A stretch of 64,000 nt of DNA from Anaerotruncus massiliensis (ex Togo et al. 2026) (lineage in GTDB: Bacteria > Bacillota > Clostridia > Oscillospirales > Ruminococcaceae), in contig NZ_LT962687.1 in the NCBI RefSeq assembly GCF_900199635.1, positions 246,863-310,862 of the forward strand. Direction: 5' to 3'. Both the position numbers and the translations under genes were made by a program. Of the stretch, positions 44,572-54,327 are shown one piece after another (the stretch's first letter is position 1; every line of letters begins with the position of its first letter). The notes beneath the pieces were generated by a model, which saw only the letters and a list, made by a program, of their open reading frames with translations, had not been told where the DNA came from and did not search any database.

Positions 44572-44634
44572 ATGGGTTAAATAAAGGACAACCACCCCTA
44601 AAATGAGGGCTAATGGGTTAAATTATAGGACAAC
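44572..44634. repeat. Direct repeats near the ICE left end
   Basis: ATGGGTTAAATAAAGGACAAC (44572-44592) and ATGGGTTAAATTATAGGACAAC (44613-44634) recur at 41-bp spacing. Nearby, GTTCAAAACAG (44465-44475) has an inverted copy CTGTTTTGAAC (44553-44563). These could be arm- and core-type integrase sites. The gap 44460-44907 holds no gene, and a further hairpin (44819-44864) precedes parA. Confidence 0.55.
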
Positions 44635-44818
44635 TTTTTTGGCCTTTCCCTCTCCCCCAAGGTCATTTTTGCCTTTTAAGCCCTCTGCATTTTTATGCAA
44701 AATCGGTTTGGCAGAGTTTGACCAAATATGAACAAATGAATATGATTTTATTGCGAAAGCGTTCAGTGTACCTGCTGGGCGCTTTTTGCATTTCCAGGGA
44801 CTAATGTTCCGGGATCAG

Positions 44819-44864
44819 AAAAAGCCGTCACTCTTTTTATCGAAAGAAGTGGCGGCTTTTTCTA
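44819..44864 (+). terminator. Hairpin upstream of parA
   Basis: AAAAGCCGTCACT paired with AAGTGGCGGCTTTTT across a T-rich loop. It would stop transcription entering the ICE from the left. Confidence 0.6.
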
Positions 44865-44907
44865 TTTCCAGAACCGAACGCAATCAACAGAAACGAGGTG
44901 AAACATA

Positions 44908-45729
44908 ATGAACACGCAAATCATCGCCGTCGCCAACCAGAAGGGCGGCGTCGGCAAAACGACCACCTGTGCCAACTTAGGCATCGGGCTGGCCCAGGCC
45001 GGAAAGAAAGTGCTGCTGGTGGACGCTGACCCCCAGGCCAGCCTGACCATCAGCCTGGGCAACCCGCAGCCGGACAAGCTGCCCTTCACCCTCTCGGACG
45101 CGATGGGCCGCATCCTGATGGACGAGCCGCTCCGCCCCGGCGAGGGCATCCTGCACCACCCGGAGGGCGTGGACCTGATGCCCGCCGACATCCAGCTCTC
45201 CGGCATGGAGGTGTCCCTGGTGAACGCCATGAGCCGAGAGACCATCCTGCGGCAGTATCTGGACACGCTCAAAGGACAGTATTCCCATATCCTGATTGAC
45301 TGCCAGCCCTCCCTGGGGATGCTCACGGTCAACGCGCTGGCCGCCGCCAACAGGATCATAGTCCCCGTTCAGGCGGAGTATCTGCCTGCCAAGGGCCTGG
45401 AGCAGCTGCTGTCCACTATCAGCAAGGTCACGCGGCAGCTGAACCCCAAGCTCCAGATCGACGGCATTCTGCTGACGATGGTGGATAACCGCACCAACTT
45501 TGCCAAGGAGATTGCCGCCCTGCTGCGGGAGACCTATGGCAGCAAAATTAAGGTGTTCGGCACCGAGATACCCCACTCGGTCCGGGCCAAAGAGACCAGC
45601 GCCGAGGGCAAGAGCATCTTCGCCCACGATCCCGGCGGCAAGGTGGCCGAAGGCTACCGAAATCTGACGAAGGAGGTGTTGAAACTTGAAAAGCAGCGCG
45701 AAAAAAGTAGAGCTGGCCTCGGTCGATGA
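44908..45729 (+). CDS. parA: ParA family partition ATPase
   Basis: A 273-residue ParA/Soj ATPase with NQKGGVGKTTTCANLG (deviant Walker A, about 11-26), VDADPQASLTISLG (A') and ILIDCQPSLG (Walker B). It overlaps parB by 44 nt. In ICEs ParAB stabilise the excised circular form. Confidence 0.93.
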   Translation: MNTQIIAVANQKGGVGKTTTCANLGIGLAQAGKKVLLVDADPQASLTISLGNPQPDKLPFTLSDAMGRILMDEPLRPGEGILHHPEGVDLMPADIQLSGMEVSLVNAMSRETILRQYLDTLKGQYSHILIDCQPSLGMLTVNALAAANRIIVPVQAEYLPAKGLEQLLSTISKVTRQLNPKLQIDGILLTMVDNRTNFAKEIAALLRETYGSKIKVFGTEIPHSVRAKETSAEGKSIFAHDPGGKVAEGYRNLTKEVLKLEKQREKSRAGLGR

Positions 45730-46612
45730 TCTGTTTTCCACCGAGGAAAGCCGGGCCGACGCCCAGCGGGAGAAGGTTCTGGAAATCCCCCTGTCCGAGC
45801 TGCACCCGTTCAAGGACCACCCCTTCAAAGTCAAGGACGATGAGGCCATGATGGAAACCGCCGACAGCATCCGGCAGTATGGTGTGCTGGTTCCGGCCAT
45901 CGCCCGCCCGGACCCCAACGGCGGCTATGAACTGGTGGCTGGGCACCGGCGGCACCGGGCCAGCGAACTGGCTGGCAAGGATACCATGCCGGTCATTGTC
46001 CGCGATCTGGACGACGACCAGGCCACCATCATCATGGTTGACAGCAACTTGCAGCGAGAAAGCCTGCTCCCCAGTGAGCGGGCTTTTGCTTATAAGATGA
46101 AGCTGGAGGCCATCAAGCACCAGGGGGCCAGAACGGATTTAACTTCGGCCCAAGTTGGGCCGAAGTTGACCGCAGCAGAAAAAATAGCTGAGAACAGCCC
46201 TGACAGTAAATCTCAAATCAAAAGATTTATCCGCCTGACTGAGCTGATCCCCGAATTGCTGGACATGGTGGACGAGAAGAAAATTGCCTTCAACCCGGCC
46301 TATGAGCTGTCCTTCCTCAAAAAAGAGGAACAGGTGGACCTGCTGGACGCGATGGACAGCGAGCAGGCCACCCCCTCCCTCTCCCAAGCCCAGCGGCTGA
46401 AAAAGTACAGTCAGGAGGGCCACCTGACCCTCGACATGATGCGGGTCATCATGGGTGAGGAAAAGAAAAGTGACCTGGACAAGATCACATTCACCAGTGA
46501 CACCCTGCGCAAATATTTTCCCCGGAGTTACACGCCCCAGCGGATGCAGGAGACCATCATCAAGCTGCTGGAACAGTGGCAGCGCAAGCGCCAGCAACAG
46601 CACGACCGCTGA
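45686..46612 (+). CDS. parB: ParB/RepB/Spo0J family DNA-binding protein
   Basis: 308 residues with the N-terminal ParB nuclease-like/CTPase domain (EIPLSELHPFKDHPFKV; VAGHRRHRASELAG about 83-96) and a central HTH (SKSQIKRFIRLTELI). It binds parS-type sites and stimulates ParA. TTG start with AGGAGG upstream, translated from within parA. Confidence 0.92.
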   Translation: MKSSAKKVELASVDDLFSTEESRADAQREKVLEIPLSELHPFKDHPFKVKDDEAMMETADSIRQYGVLVPAIARPDPNGGYELVAGHRRHRASELAGKDTMPVIVRDLDDDQATIIMVDSNLQRESLLPSERAFAYKMKLEAIKHQGARTDLTSAQVGPKLTAAEKIAENSPDSKSQIKRFIRLTELIPELLDMVDEKKIAFNPAYELSFLKKEEQVDLLDAMDSEQATPSLSQAQRLKKYSQEGHLTLDMMRVIMGEEKKSDLDKITFTSDTLRKYFPRSYTPQRMQETIIKLLEQWQRKRQQQHDR

Positions 46613-46625
46613 GAAAGGAGAGCCT

Positions 46626-46904
46626 ATGAGGGATATTTCAGCCCGTGAGCTGAAAGGACATAACATTTTGGCTGTGGAGCGGTTCCAGGACAGCACCCGC
46701 TGGATGGTGGAGTTCATGGTTCGCAAGCCCCGCACCCCCTACGGCAGCCCCGGCGATGAGGTTCGCCTGTTTCTCACCGAGGATGGCTACCGGCAGGCCC
46801 TGGACGCCCAGCGCAGCCAGCAAATCAAAATCAAGCGGTATGCCCACGTTGTAGAGGGCCATATCCTCGATTTCAAACCGAAAAAGAAACGCCGTCACCC
46901 GTAA
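46626..46904 (+). CDS. Conserved small ICE protein, unknown
   Basis: 92 residues, mixed charge, ending in a basic tail (FKPKKKRRHP). No domain is recognised. RBS AAAGGAGAG; it follows parB by 13 bp in the ICE operon. Confidence 0.65.
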   Translation: MRDISARELKGHNILAVERFQDSTRWMVEFMVRKPRTPYGSPGDEVRLFLTEDGYRQALDAQRSQQIKIKRYAHVVEGHILDFKPKKKRRHP

Positions 46905-46934
46905 ACCTGCCATCTGCCAAGAAAGGAATGAATT

Positions 46935-47120
46935 ATGTGTACCGTTAGAGAGATTCAAGAGGCCATCCGTGAACACTGCCAATCCCAACATGACATGGAA
47001 AGCACCGAGATCGACCGGGTGATGCAGCGCCTGCCCTTTGTGAGTGAGCAAGACGTTTTTACCCGGCCCCCTGTGCCAAAGCCGCCTTATTCCTGGCGCA
47101 GCCGGAAATATCGCACCTGA
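46935..47120 (+). CDS. Small hypothetical ICE protein
   Basis: 61 residues, helical and acidic in the first half, then a Pro-rich basic end (PPVPKPPYSWRSRKYRT). RBS AAGGAATG-type. Unknown role. Confidence 0.55.
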   Translation: MCTVREIQEAIREHCQSQHDMESTEIDRVMQRLPFVSEQDVFTRPPVPKPPYSWRSRKYRT

Positions 47121-47155
47121 CCGCCGCAGTCTTTTTGAAAGATTGCGGCTTTTTT
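47121..47155 (+). terminator. Terminator after the par operon
   Basis: CCGCAGTCTTT-TTG-AAAGATTGCGG followed by TTTTTT, directly after the 61-residue gene. Confidence 0.75.
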
Positions 47156-47185
47156 CATGTCATGAATACCGAGAGGAGTGATGAA

Positions 47186-48079
47186 ATGGCCGTTTTTCGT
47201 ATTGAACGGACCCGTGATTATACCGTTATGAGCAACCACCACCTGCGCGATAAGGCGCTGTCGCTGAAATCCAAGGGACTGCTTTCCATGATGCTGTCCT
47301 TGCCGGAGGACTGGAACTATACCACACGCGGCCTGGCGAAGATCTGCAAGGAAGGCGTGGATGCCATCGGCGGGGCGCTGCGGGAACTGGAGGCCGCCGG
47401 TTACATCGTCCGTCACCAGCTACGGGACCGGCAGGGCCGCATCAGTGACACCGAGTACGTCATCTACGAGCAGCCCCAGCCCAAAGCGCCGGATATGCCC
47501 CACCCGGATACTGCTGGCCCAGATACGGCTTCACCAGATACGGAAAACCCGTATCTGGATAAACCGGATACGGAAAAGCCCGCAGAATTAAATATAGAGA
47601 AATCAAAAACCCAAAAATCAAATACCCAAGGATCAAGTACCGATTCCATTCCCTTCCGGGCAACTGCGGCGGCCAGGCCGCCGGAACGGAAAGGACGGGA
47701 TTCGATGTCGATGGAAGAAATGCAGGATTATCGGGAATTGATTCTGGAGAACATCGAGTACGACCACCTGTGCCGTGAGTTTGAGACCTACCGGGAGGAC
47801 CTGGACGAGATCGTGGAGCTGATTGTGGAGACGGTCTGCGCCAGACGGAAAACCACCCGTATTGCCGGGGCGGACTTCCCTCATGAGGTCGTGAGGTCGC
47901 GGTTCCTGAAGCTGGACAGCTCCCACATCGAGTTTGTCATGGAGAGCCTGCACAACAACACCACCGAGGTCCGCAACATGAAGCAATACCTGCTGACCGT
48001 GCTGTTCAACGCGCCGGTCACCATGAGCAACCACTACACGGCCCAGGTCAACCACGATATGTACGCAGGCGGCTGGTAA
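47186..48079 (+). CDS. Replication-initiator-like HTH protein (DUF6017 type)
   Basis: 297 residues. The N-terminal winged helix (YTVMSNHHLRDKALSLKSKGLLSMMLSLPEDW, with GLAKICKEGVDAIGGALRELEAAGYI) is the fold used by plasmid and ICE replication initiators. A Pro/Asp/Thr-rich linker (about 100-150) precedes a C-terminal DUF6017-like domain. It probably starts ICE replication after excision. Start 47186 follows GAGGAGTGA. Confidence 0.82.
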   Translation: MAVFRIERTRDYTVMSNHHLRDKALSLKSKGLLSMMLSLPEDWNYTTRGLAKICKEGVDAIGGALRELEAAGYIVRHQLRDRQGRISDTEYVIYEQPQPKAPDMPHPDTAGPDTASPDTENPYLDKPDTEKPAELNIEKSKTQKSNTQGSSTDSIPFRATAAARPPERKGRDSMSMEEMQDYRELILENIEYDHLCREFETYREDLDEIVELIVETVCARRKTTRIAGADFPHEVVRSRFLKLDSSHIEFVMESLHNNTTEVRNMKQYLLTVLFNAPVTMSNHYTAQVNHDMYAGGW

Positions 48080-48117
48080 CGGCCGCTTTTCTGCTGCACT
48101 GCCGAAGGAGGCACGAT

Positions 48118-48855
48118 ATGAACCAGATGGAAATTTTCAAAAACCCGGAGTTTGGCAGCATCCGTACTTTTGAGCAGAATGGCAAGGTCCTGTTTTGCGG
48201 AAAAGATATTGCCCAAGCACTCGGATACCGACGCCCGGCTGACGCTATCGCGGCCCATTGTAAAGGGGTCTGTGTTTTACCGACCCCTTCTAACGGCGGG
48301 ATTCAACAAATGAAATTTATCCCCGAAGGCGATGTGTACCGCCTCATTGTCCACAGCAAGCTGCCCTCGGCGGAACGGTTTGAACGCTGGGTGTTCGATG
48401 AGGTGCTTCCCAGTATCCGCAAACACGGAGCCTATGTGACCCAGGAAAAGCTATGGGAGATCGCCACCTCCCCGGAGGCGTTGCTGAAGCTCTGCACCGA
48501 CCTGCTGGCTGAGCGCGAGAAAAACGCGGCGCTGCGGGAGGACAATGCCCGGCTGCAAAGCAAAGCCGTCTACTACGACCTGTTCATCGACCTGCACCAC
48601 AGTACCAACCTGCGCACCACCGCCAAGGAGCTGGACGTGCCGGAGCGGCGCTTTGTCCGCTTCCTGCTGGAACGGCGATTTGTCTACCGCACTCCTTCCG
48701 GCTGCGTGCTGCCCTACGCCAAGAGCGCCAACGATGGGCTGTTCTGTGTGCGGGACTACTACCGCAACGGCCACACCGGCTCCTACACGCTGGTGACGCC
48801 CAAGGGCAAACTGCACTTTGCCGGTCTGCGTGACCTGATTCTGGTGACGGTATGA
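48118..48855 (+). CDS. BRO-family / KilAC antirepressor
   Basis: 245 residues. N-terminal Bro-N domain (NPEFGSIRTFEQNGKVLFCGKDIAQALGY about 9-37; VYRLIVHSKLPSAERFERWVFDEVLPSIRKHG) and a C-terminal phage-antirepressor KilAC domain. Such proteins relieve repressors that control mobile elements. RBS AAGGAGG. Confidence 0.9.
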   Translation: MNQMEIFKNPEFGSIRTFEQNGKVLFCGKDIAQALGYRRPADAIAAHCKGVCVLPTPSNGGIQQMKFIPEGDVYRLIVHSKLPSAERFERWVFDEVLPSIRKHGAYVTQEKLWEIATSPEALLKLCTDLLAEREKNAALREDNARLQSKAVYYDLFIDLHHSTNLRTTAKELDVPERRFVRFLLERRFVYRTPSGCVLPYAKSANDGLFCVRDYYRNGHTGSYTLVTPKGKLHFAGLRDLILVTV

Positions 48856-48942
48856 CGGGCCGGTATCTTCTGCGGCGGCTGGTGGTCCCGCCTTAGTATT
48901 CAAGACCATCCACTGCATAACCGACGAAGGGAGGGATGACCT

Positions 48943-49443
48943 ATGCAGGAGGAAGTGGAAAACAGGACTTTGACGCTGGTTGTCAGCGGCACCAAGTTCA
49001 CCGGCAGGCTGTTCAAGGCCGCCATATCCAAGTACATGGCTCACCGCAGGGAAAAAAAGCTGGAAAAGCAGCGCAGCCGGGATTCTCCCGTTACCCCAAA
49101 GGGCAAGCAGACGGTGAAGCAGCTCATCGGGCAGAACCAGGGCGTCTCCAACATCGAGATCAACGACCCGTCCATCCGTGATTTTGAGCGCATCGCCCGC
49201 AAGTACGGCGTGGACTATGCGGTGAAAAAGGACCGCAGCACCTCGCCGCCCAAGTACCTGATTTTCTTCAAGGCCCGCGATGCCGACGCCCTGACGGCGG
49301 CATTCTCGGAGTACACCCAGAAGAAGGTCAGGAAGGCCGACCGCAGCGAGCGCCCGTCGGTGCTGGAGAAGCTCAGCCACTTCAAGGAGCTTATTAAAAA
49401 TGCGGTGGTGGACAGGACAAAGCGGAAGGAGCTGGAACGATGA
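48943..49443 (+). CDS. PcfB family conjugation protein (DUF3801)
   Basis: 166 residues. Matches PcfB, an accessory factor that works with the VirD4-type coupling protein PcfC: GVSNIEINDPSIRDFERIARKYGVDYAVKKD and KYLIFFKARDADALTAAF are typical. The stop overlaps virD4 (ATGA). Confidence 0.9.
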   Translation: MQEEVENRTLTLVVSGTKFTGRLFKAAISKYMAHRREKKLEKQRSRDSPVTPKGKQTVKQLIGQNQGVSNIEINDPSIRDFERIARKYGVDYAVKKDRSTSPPKYLIFFKARDADALTAAFSEYTQKKVRKADRSERPSVLEKLSHFKELIKNAVVDRTKRKELER

Positions 49444-51269
49444 AGCAGCTGAATGTGAAAAAACTGGTGCTGCTGAACCTGCCCTATTTTCTGCTGGGCC
49501 TGTTTGCCACCAACTTAGGGGAAGCCTGGCGGCTGGCGACCGGCGCGGATGCCTCGGCCAAGATGCTTTCGTTCTTCTCCACCCTGCCGGTGGCGCTGGG
49601 AAGCTGGTGGCCCAGCCTGCACCCGCTGGACCTGGCTGTTGGCCTGTGCTGCGGCGCTGGTCTGCGGCTGGCGGTGTACCTGAAAGGCAAGAACGCCAAG
49701 AAATACCGCCATAACGTGGAGTACGGTTCAGCCCGATGGGGCACCCACGACGATATTGCCCCCTATATCGACCCGGTGTTCCAGAATAATGTCATTTTGA
49801 CCCAGACCGAACGGCTCACTATGTCCAGCCGCCCTAAGAACCCAAAGTATGCGCGCAATAAAAACGTGCTGGTCATCGGCGGTTCCGGCTCCGGCAAGAC
49901 CCGCTTCTGGCTTAAGCCCAATCTGATGCAGATGCACAGTTCCTATGTGGTCACCGACCCAAAGGGCACCATCCTGGTGGAGTGCGGCAAAATGCTTCAG
50001 CGGGGCGCGCCAAAGCTGGGCAAGGACGGCAAGCCGGTGAAGGACAAAAACGGCAAAGTCATCTATGAGCCGTACCAGATCAAGGTGCTGAACACCATCA
50101 ACTTCAAGAAGTCCATGCACTATAACCCTTTCAGCTACATCCACAGCGAAAAGGATATTTTGAAGCTGGTCACGACCCTGATTGCGAATACGAAGGGCGA
50201 GGGCAAGGCCGGGGACGATTTCTGGGTCAAGGCCGAGACGCTGCTGTACTGCGCGCTCATCGGCTACATCCACTACGAGGCCCCTGTGGAGGAACAGAAT
50301 TTCTCCACCCTCATCGAGATGATCAACAGCATGGAGGTCCGGGAGGACGATGAGGAGTTCAAAAATGCCGTTGACCTGATGTTTGATGAGCTGAAAGAGC
50401 GGGAACCCAACCACTTTGCGGTGCGCCAATATGCCAAATATAAATTGGCCGCAGGCAAAACTGCGAAGTCGATTTTGGTGAGCTGCGGCGCACGGCTGGC
50501 GGTGTTCGACATTGCCGAGCTGCGGGAGGTCACAGCCTATGACGAGCTGGAGCTGGACACCCTGGGAGACCGACGAACGGCCTTGTTTCTTATCATGTCG
50601 GACACTGATGATAGCTTTAACTTCCTGATCTCCATGTGCTACACGCAGTTGTTTAACTTACTATGCGAAAAGGCCGACGATGTGTACGGCGGGCGGCTGC
50701 CGGTTCATGTGCGCTGCCTCATTGATGAGTGCGCCAACATCGGCCAGATCCCCAAGCTGGAAAAATTGGTCGCCACCATCCGCAGTCGAGAAATCTCTGC
50801 CTGTCTGGTGTTGCAGGCGCAGAGCCAGCTCAAGGCCATCTACAAGGACAACGCCGACACAATCATTGGCAACATGGATACCTCGATCTTTTTGGGCGGT
50901 AAAGAACCCACCACGCTCAAAGAACTGGCTGCCGTGCTGGGCAAGGAGACTATCGACACCTACAATGTTGGTGAGAGCCGCGGGCGGGAAACTTCCCATT
51001 CGCTCAACTACCAAAAGCTCGGTAAAGAGCTGATGAGCCAAGACGAGCTGGCCGTCATGGACGGCAGCAAGTGCATTTTGCAGCTGCGCGGGGTGCGGCC
51101 GTTTTTGTCCGACAAATACGACATCACCCAGCACCCCAATTACAAGCTCACCGCCGACGCCGACCCGAAGAACGCCTTTGATATTGAAGGCTATCTCAAG
51201 GCCCGGCTGAAGCTCAAACCCAACCAGGTCTGCGACGTGTATGAGATCGACGCCGCAGCCGACGATTGA
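49440..51269 (+). CDS. VirD4-like type IV coupling protein (TraG/TraD)
   Basis: A 609-residue ATPase that delivers the relaxosome to the secretion channel. Two N-terminal helices precede Walker A VIGGSGSGKTRFWLKPNLMQ (about residue 145) and Walker B LIDECANIGQIPKLEKLV (about 426). The next gene, maff2, is interrupted by another element. Confidence 0.95.
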   Translation: MKQLNVKKLVLLNLPYFLLGLFATNLGEAWRLATGADASAKMLSFFSTLPVALGSWWPSLHPLDLAVGLCCGAGLRLAVYLKGKNAKKYRHNVEYGSARWGTHDDIAPYIDPVFQNNVILTQTERLTMSSRPKNPKYARNKNVLVIGGSGSGKTRFWLKPNLMQMHSSYVVTDPKGTILVECGKMLQRGAPKLGKDGKPVKDKNGKVIYEPYQIKVLNTINFKKSMHYNPFSYIHSEKDILKLVTTLIANTKGEGKAGDDFWVKAETLLYCALIGYIHYEAPVEEQNFSTLIEMINSMEVREDDEEFKNAVDLMFDELKEREPNHFAVRQYAKYKLAAGKTAKSILVSCGARLAVFDIAELREVTAYDELELDTLGDRRTALFLIMSDTDDSFNFLISMCYTQLFNLLCEKADDVYGGRLPVHVRCLIDECANIGQIPKLEKLVATIRSREISACLVLQAQSQLKAIYKDNADTIIGNMDTSIFLGGKEPTTLKELAAVLGKETIDTYNVGESRGRETSHSLNYQKLGKELMSQDELAVMDGSKCILQLRGVRPFLSDKYDITQHPNYKLTADADPKNAFDIEGYLKARLKLKPNQVCDVYEIDAAADD

Positions 51270-51486
51270 TGTTCCGCTGTGAAAGGAGGGGTCCTATCTA
51301 CCCGCCACCACCGCCCCGCTGGGGCCCATCGGCGTACAAAGCGGACGATCTCTAATCAAAATAATGAAAAAGGAGGAAGGCCGGAATCAGCCAGCCCGGA
51401 AATCGGGCGGCGATTGTCCGGCTTTTGTATGCCTATGAACCATGACTAAATCAATCTTTTTCAAATGATTCCGGCCAACTTTATTT

Positions 51487-51627
51487 ATGGAATTTTTCAA
51501 TCAGGCAATCACCGTTCTTCAGACCCTCGTTATCGCTCTCGGTGCCGGTCTCGGCGTGTGGGGCGTCATCAATTTGCTGGAAGGTTATGGCAACGATAAC
51601 CCCGGAGCCAATGCTCATGTGTCGTAA
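51487..51627 (+). pseudogene. maff2, 5' part (interrupted by an IME)
   Basis: The frame starts as Maff2 (MEFFNQAITVLQTLV, GLGVWGVINLLEGYGNDNPGA), a small hydrophobic T4SS protein. At 51612 it enters foreign DNA, adding N-A-H-V-S before a stop. The 3' part is at 61521-61614. Joining at AA (51610-51611 with 61519-61520) recreates a 72-codon gene, so this is disruption rather than decay. No strong ribosome binding site is near this start. Confidence 0.88.
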
Positions 51628-51631
51628 AGAA
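51612..51631 (+). repeat. Left terminal inverted repeat of the IME
   Basis: TGCTCATGTGTCGTAAAGAA, immediately inside the AA dinucleotide at 51610-51611; 16 of 20 positions match the right repeat in inverted orientation. Confidence 0.75.
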
Positions 51632-51694
51632 ACACAGAAAAATTTGATAGACAGTCCTACTATATCCGTAAAAAAATGTTTACAAATGGAGCGC

Positions 51695-52068
51695 ACAGAG
51701 TTATACTTGTCATCATAGGTTGCCTTGGGTTTCCGCTCTTTGGTATACCCCTTGACGCTGATCACTTCCGGTTCGATCACTTCCGCAGGCTTTTCATCAC
51801 CGACGGGTGTACCGAACAGATTCAGCTGTCCGTCCAGCTGGTCATGGCGTATTTCACTGGTTGAGCCAAAGACCTTGTTCTTAAGATACGCAAGCTGAGA
51901 CTGGAGATTCGCGATCAGAAGGTCTTTTTCACTGTCCTTCGCATTGCGTTCTTCCAGCATCTTCTGCAATGAACTTATGAGTTCGTTCTGAGTGCTGATT
52001 GTTTTATTCAGTTGTGAGATTGTATCCTTAAGCTCTAAGAGCTGGATATCTTTTACTCCTGAAGGCAT
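51695..52068 (-). pseudogene. IS66 TnpC transposase, N-terminal fragment
   Basis: Reading leftwards from 52068 the protein matches the start of an IS66-family transposase: a leucine-rich coiled coil (LLELKDTISQLNKTISTQNE), then LKNKVFGSTSEIR and KGYTKERKPKATYDDKY. Near 51695 the match ends, and the frame runs on into the IME end. The zinc finger and the DDE catalytic domain are missing, so it is inactive. Confidence 0.85.
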
Positions 52069-52141
52069 GGTCTTCTGCTCCGTTTTTTGATACTTCTATT
52101 GTACCATAAACAGGTGCAAAAGCCTAGAAAAATCAAGCGTT

Positions 52142-52489
52142 TCAGGCACTTTTTATTGCCTTTGGCTGCTCGATCTCAAGACCGGACATGAGCCAGTCAA
52201 ACTGCCTCCATGTAATGGTTTTCACCTCGTCACGGTTACGTGGCCACCGGTATTTTCCGGTGTTATGATCGAGGCGTTTATATAAAAGCACAAAACCGTC
52301 ATTCTCATGAAGGAGTGCCTTTATCCTGTCATTGCGTCTGCCGCAGAAAAGGTAGAGCGCGGTGGTATGCTCCGGTTCAAAGTGAAGCTGGTCTCTGATG
52401 ATGGCGCACAGACCATCGATTGATTTTCTCATATCGGTGTAGCCACAAATGATATAAATATCTGTTGCAGCTGTAATGTCGCCTAGCAT
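52142..52489 (-). CDS. IS66 family accessory protein TnpB
   Basis: 115 residues, the usual length: YIICGYTDMRKSIDGLCAII, LYLFCGRRNDRIKALLHENDGFVLLYKRL, WPRNRDEVKTITWRQFDWLMSGL. TnpB is required for IS66 transposition. It overlaps tnpA by 7 nt. With tnpC truncated it cannot support transposition here. Confidence 0.93.
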   Translation of the reverse strand: MLGDITAATDIYIICGYTDMRKSIDGLCAIIRDQLHFEPEHTTALYLFCGRRNDRIKALLHENDGFVLLYKRLDHNTGKYRWPRNRDEVKTITWRQFDWLMSGLEIEQPKAIKSA

Positions 52490-52899
52490 GATGCACCTCC
52501 CACAGACCGGATGATCTGTGCTAAAAGTGCCGGATCTATATCATTTGAAATCCTGATCAGGGCGGAGCCGAGTTTGATCTCAGCAGTTGCTTCCATACAG
52601 TTTGTATCCGTATGATCCGGAAGCACGCTTAAAAGCTGTGGTGTCTCTTCGTGCAGAACAGGCTGGTCAACGATTTCAAGTTTGACAACATCCTGTTGTT
52701 CCGAAGGCTTATAGCCTCCCCGGCCTGTTGCCGGCGGAATATCATAGCAGGATTTTTTGCGAAGCCGCTTGACCCAGTTGTAGAATGTACCGGGTTTGAT
52801 CCCGTGCTCGTTGCACCACTGAAAATCGCTTAGTCCGCTGCTGCGACATTCCATGATGAGCCGGTATTGCTCATCGGCAGTTCGTCTTTCTGTCTGCAT
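52483..52899 (-). CDS. IS66 family protein TnpA (HTH)
   Basis: 138 residues with an N-terminal helix-turn-helix (YRLIMECRSSGLSDFQWCNEHGIKPGTFYNWVKRLRKK) typical of IS66 Orf1. Start 52899 follows GGAGGT; an in-frame ATG 15 nt upstream is less likely. The IS66 outer end lies near 52930-52950 (GTAAGC on the minus strand). Confidence 0.9.
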   Translation of the reverse strand: MQTERRTADEQYRLIMECRSSGLSDFQWCNEHGIKPGTFYNWVKRLRKKSCYDIPPATGRGGYKPSEQQDVVKLEIVDQPVLHEETPQLLSVLPDHTDTNCMEATAEIKLGSALIRISNDIDPALLAQIIRSVGGASC

Positions 52900-53008
52900 A
52901 AATGTAACCTCCATAATTGTAGTAAAATGCTTGCTTACTGCTAGATCCTAGCGCCGGATCATAGAGTAAAATGCTGGCATATGTGATTACTACTATTATG
53001 GCAAATAT

Positions 53009-53053
53009 ATGACCAAGCGAACAGATACCCTTATATTAGGCGCTTACCTTTAA
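53009..53053 (+). CDS. Possible 14-codon leader peptide before erm(G)
   Basis: MTKRTDTLILGAYL then a stop that runs directly into the erm(G) Shine-Dalgarno (TAAGGAGAGG). Inducible erm genes are controlled by leader peptides, but this one does not match the known erm leaders I recall, and its own ribosome binding site is weak. It may only couple translation. Confidence 0.3.
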   Translation: MTKRTDTLILGAYL

Positions 53054-53800
<747 letters not shown>

Positions 53801-53841
53801 AAACAATAGGCCACATGCAACTGTAAATGTTTAGTTATAGG

Positions 53842-53877
53842 TAGGGTAGCATAAGTTAAAATGCTATTCTGCCTTTT
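53842..53877 (+). terminator. Weak terminator after erm(G)
   Basis: GGGTAGCAT-AAGTTAAA-ATGCTATTCTGCC followed by TTTT. The rest of the 53801-54025 gap shows no gene. Confidence 0.5.
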
Positions 53878-54025
53878 AAAAGTATGGTATACATTCCAGA
53901 GAGAGATTGGATATGTTCCCGTATACCGATAGTGCCAAAAGCGAAGTGGATATGTTTCCGAGAACGGACGTACTCAAATGACATTCATTCTGTCCTCTCC
54001 AGCCAGCTCATGGAGGGAAACGACC

Positions 54026-54223
54026 ATGAGTAAACTTCTCCCCTATGAAACAATCGTTAAAGCCCATGAGGGCGACCCGGACGCAATCGACACGGTTCTT
54101 TCCCACTACGCCGGATATATCCGCTACTTCTCCAAAATAAACGGACAGGTCAACTCCGAGGTGGAGGACTATGTGAAGCAGCGGCTCATTGCCGCGCTGT
54201 TCAAATTTCGCTTTGACCGTTGA
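54026..54223 (+). CDS. Small HTH protein of conjugative transposons
   Basis: 65 residues: LPYETIVKAHEGDPDAIDTVLSHYAGYI and a helical DYVKQRLIAALFKFRF end match the small sigma-like/HTH proteins that precede xis-int in Tn916-like elements. No int or xis follows, so it is probably a remnant. RBS GGAGGGAAA. Confidence 0.82.
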   Translation: MSKLLPYETIVKAHEGDPDAIDTVLSHYAGYIRYFSKINGQVNSEVEDYVKQRLIAALFKFRFDR

Positions 54224-54327
54224 GTTATATCCAATGTCAGACAAGAAAAAAATCAAGCTGATTTTCAAACCGTCTCATTGCATGGAATAATCTGCTCCAC
54301 TATAATTAAGGCAGGAGGTGTTGAGAG

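Noticed and set aside
54026-54223. An excisionase gene
   Set aside because: The protein is the small HTH/sigma-like type, not a winged-helix Xis, and no tyrosine integrase is nearby.
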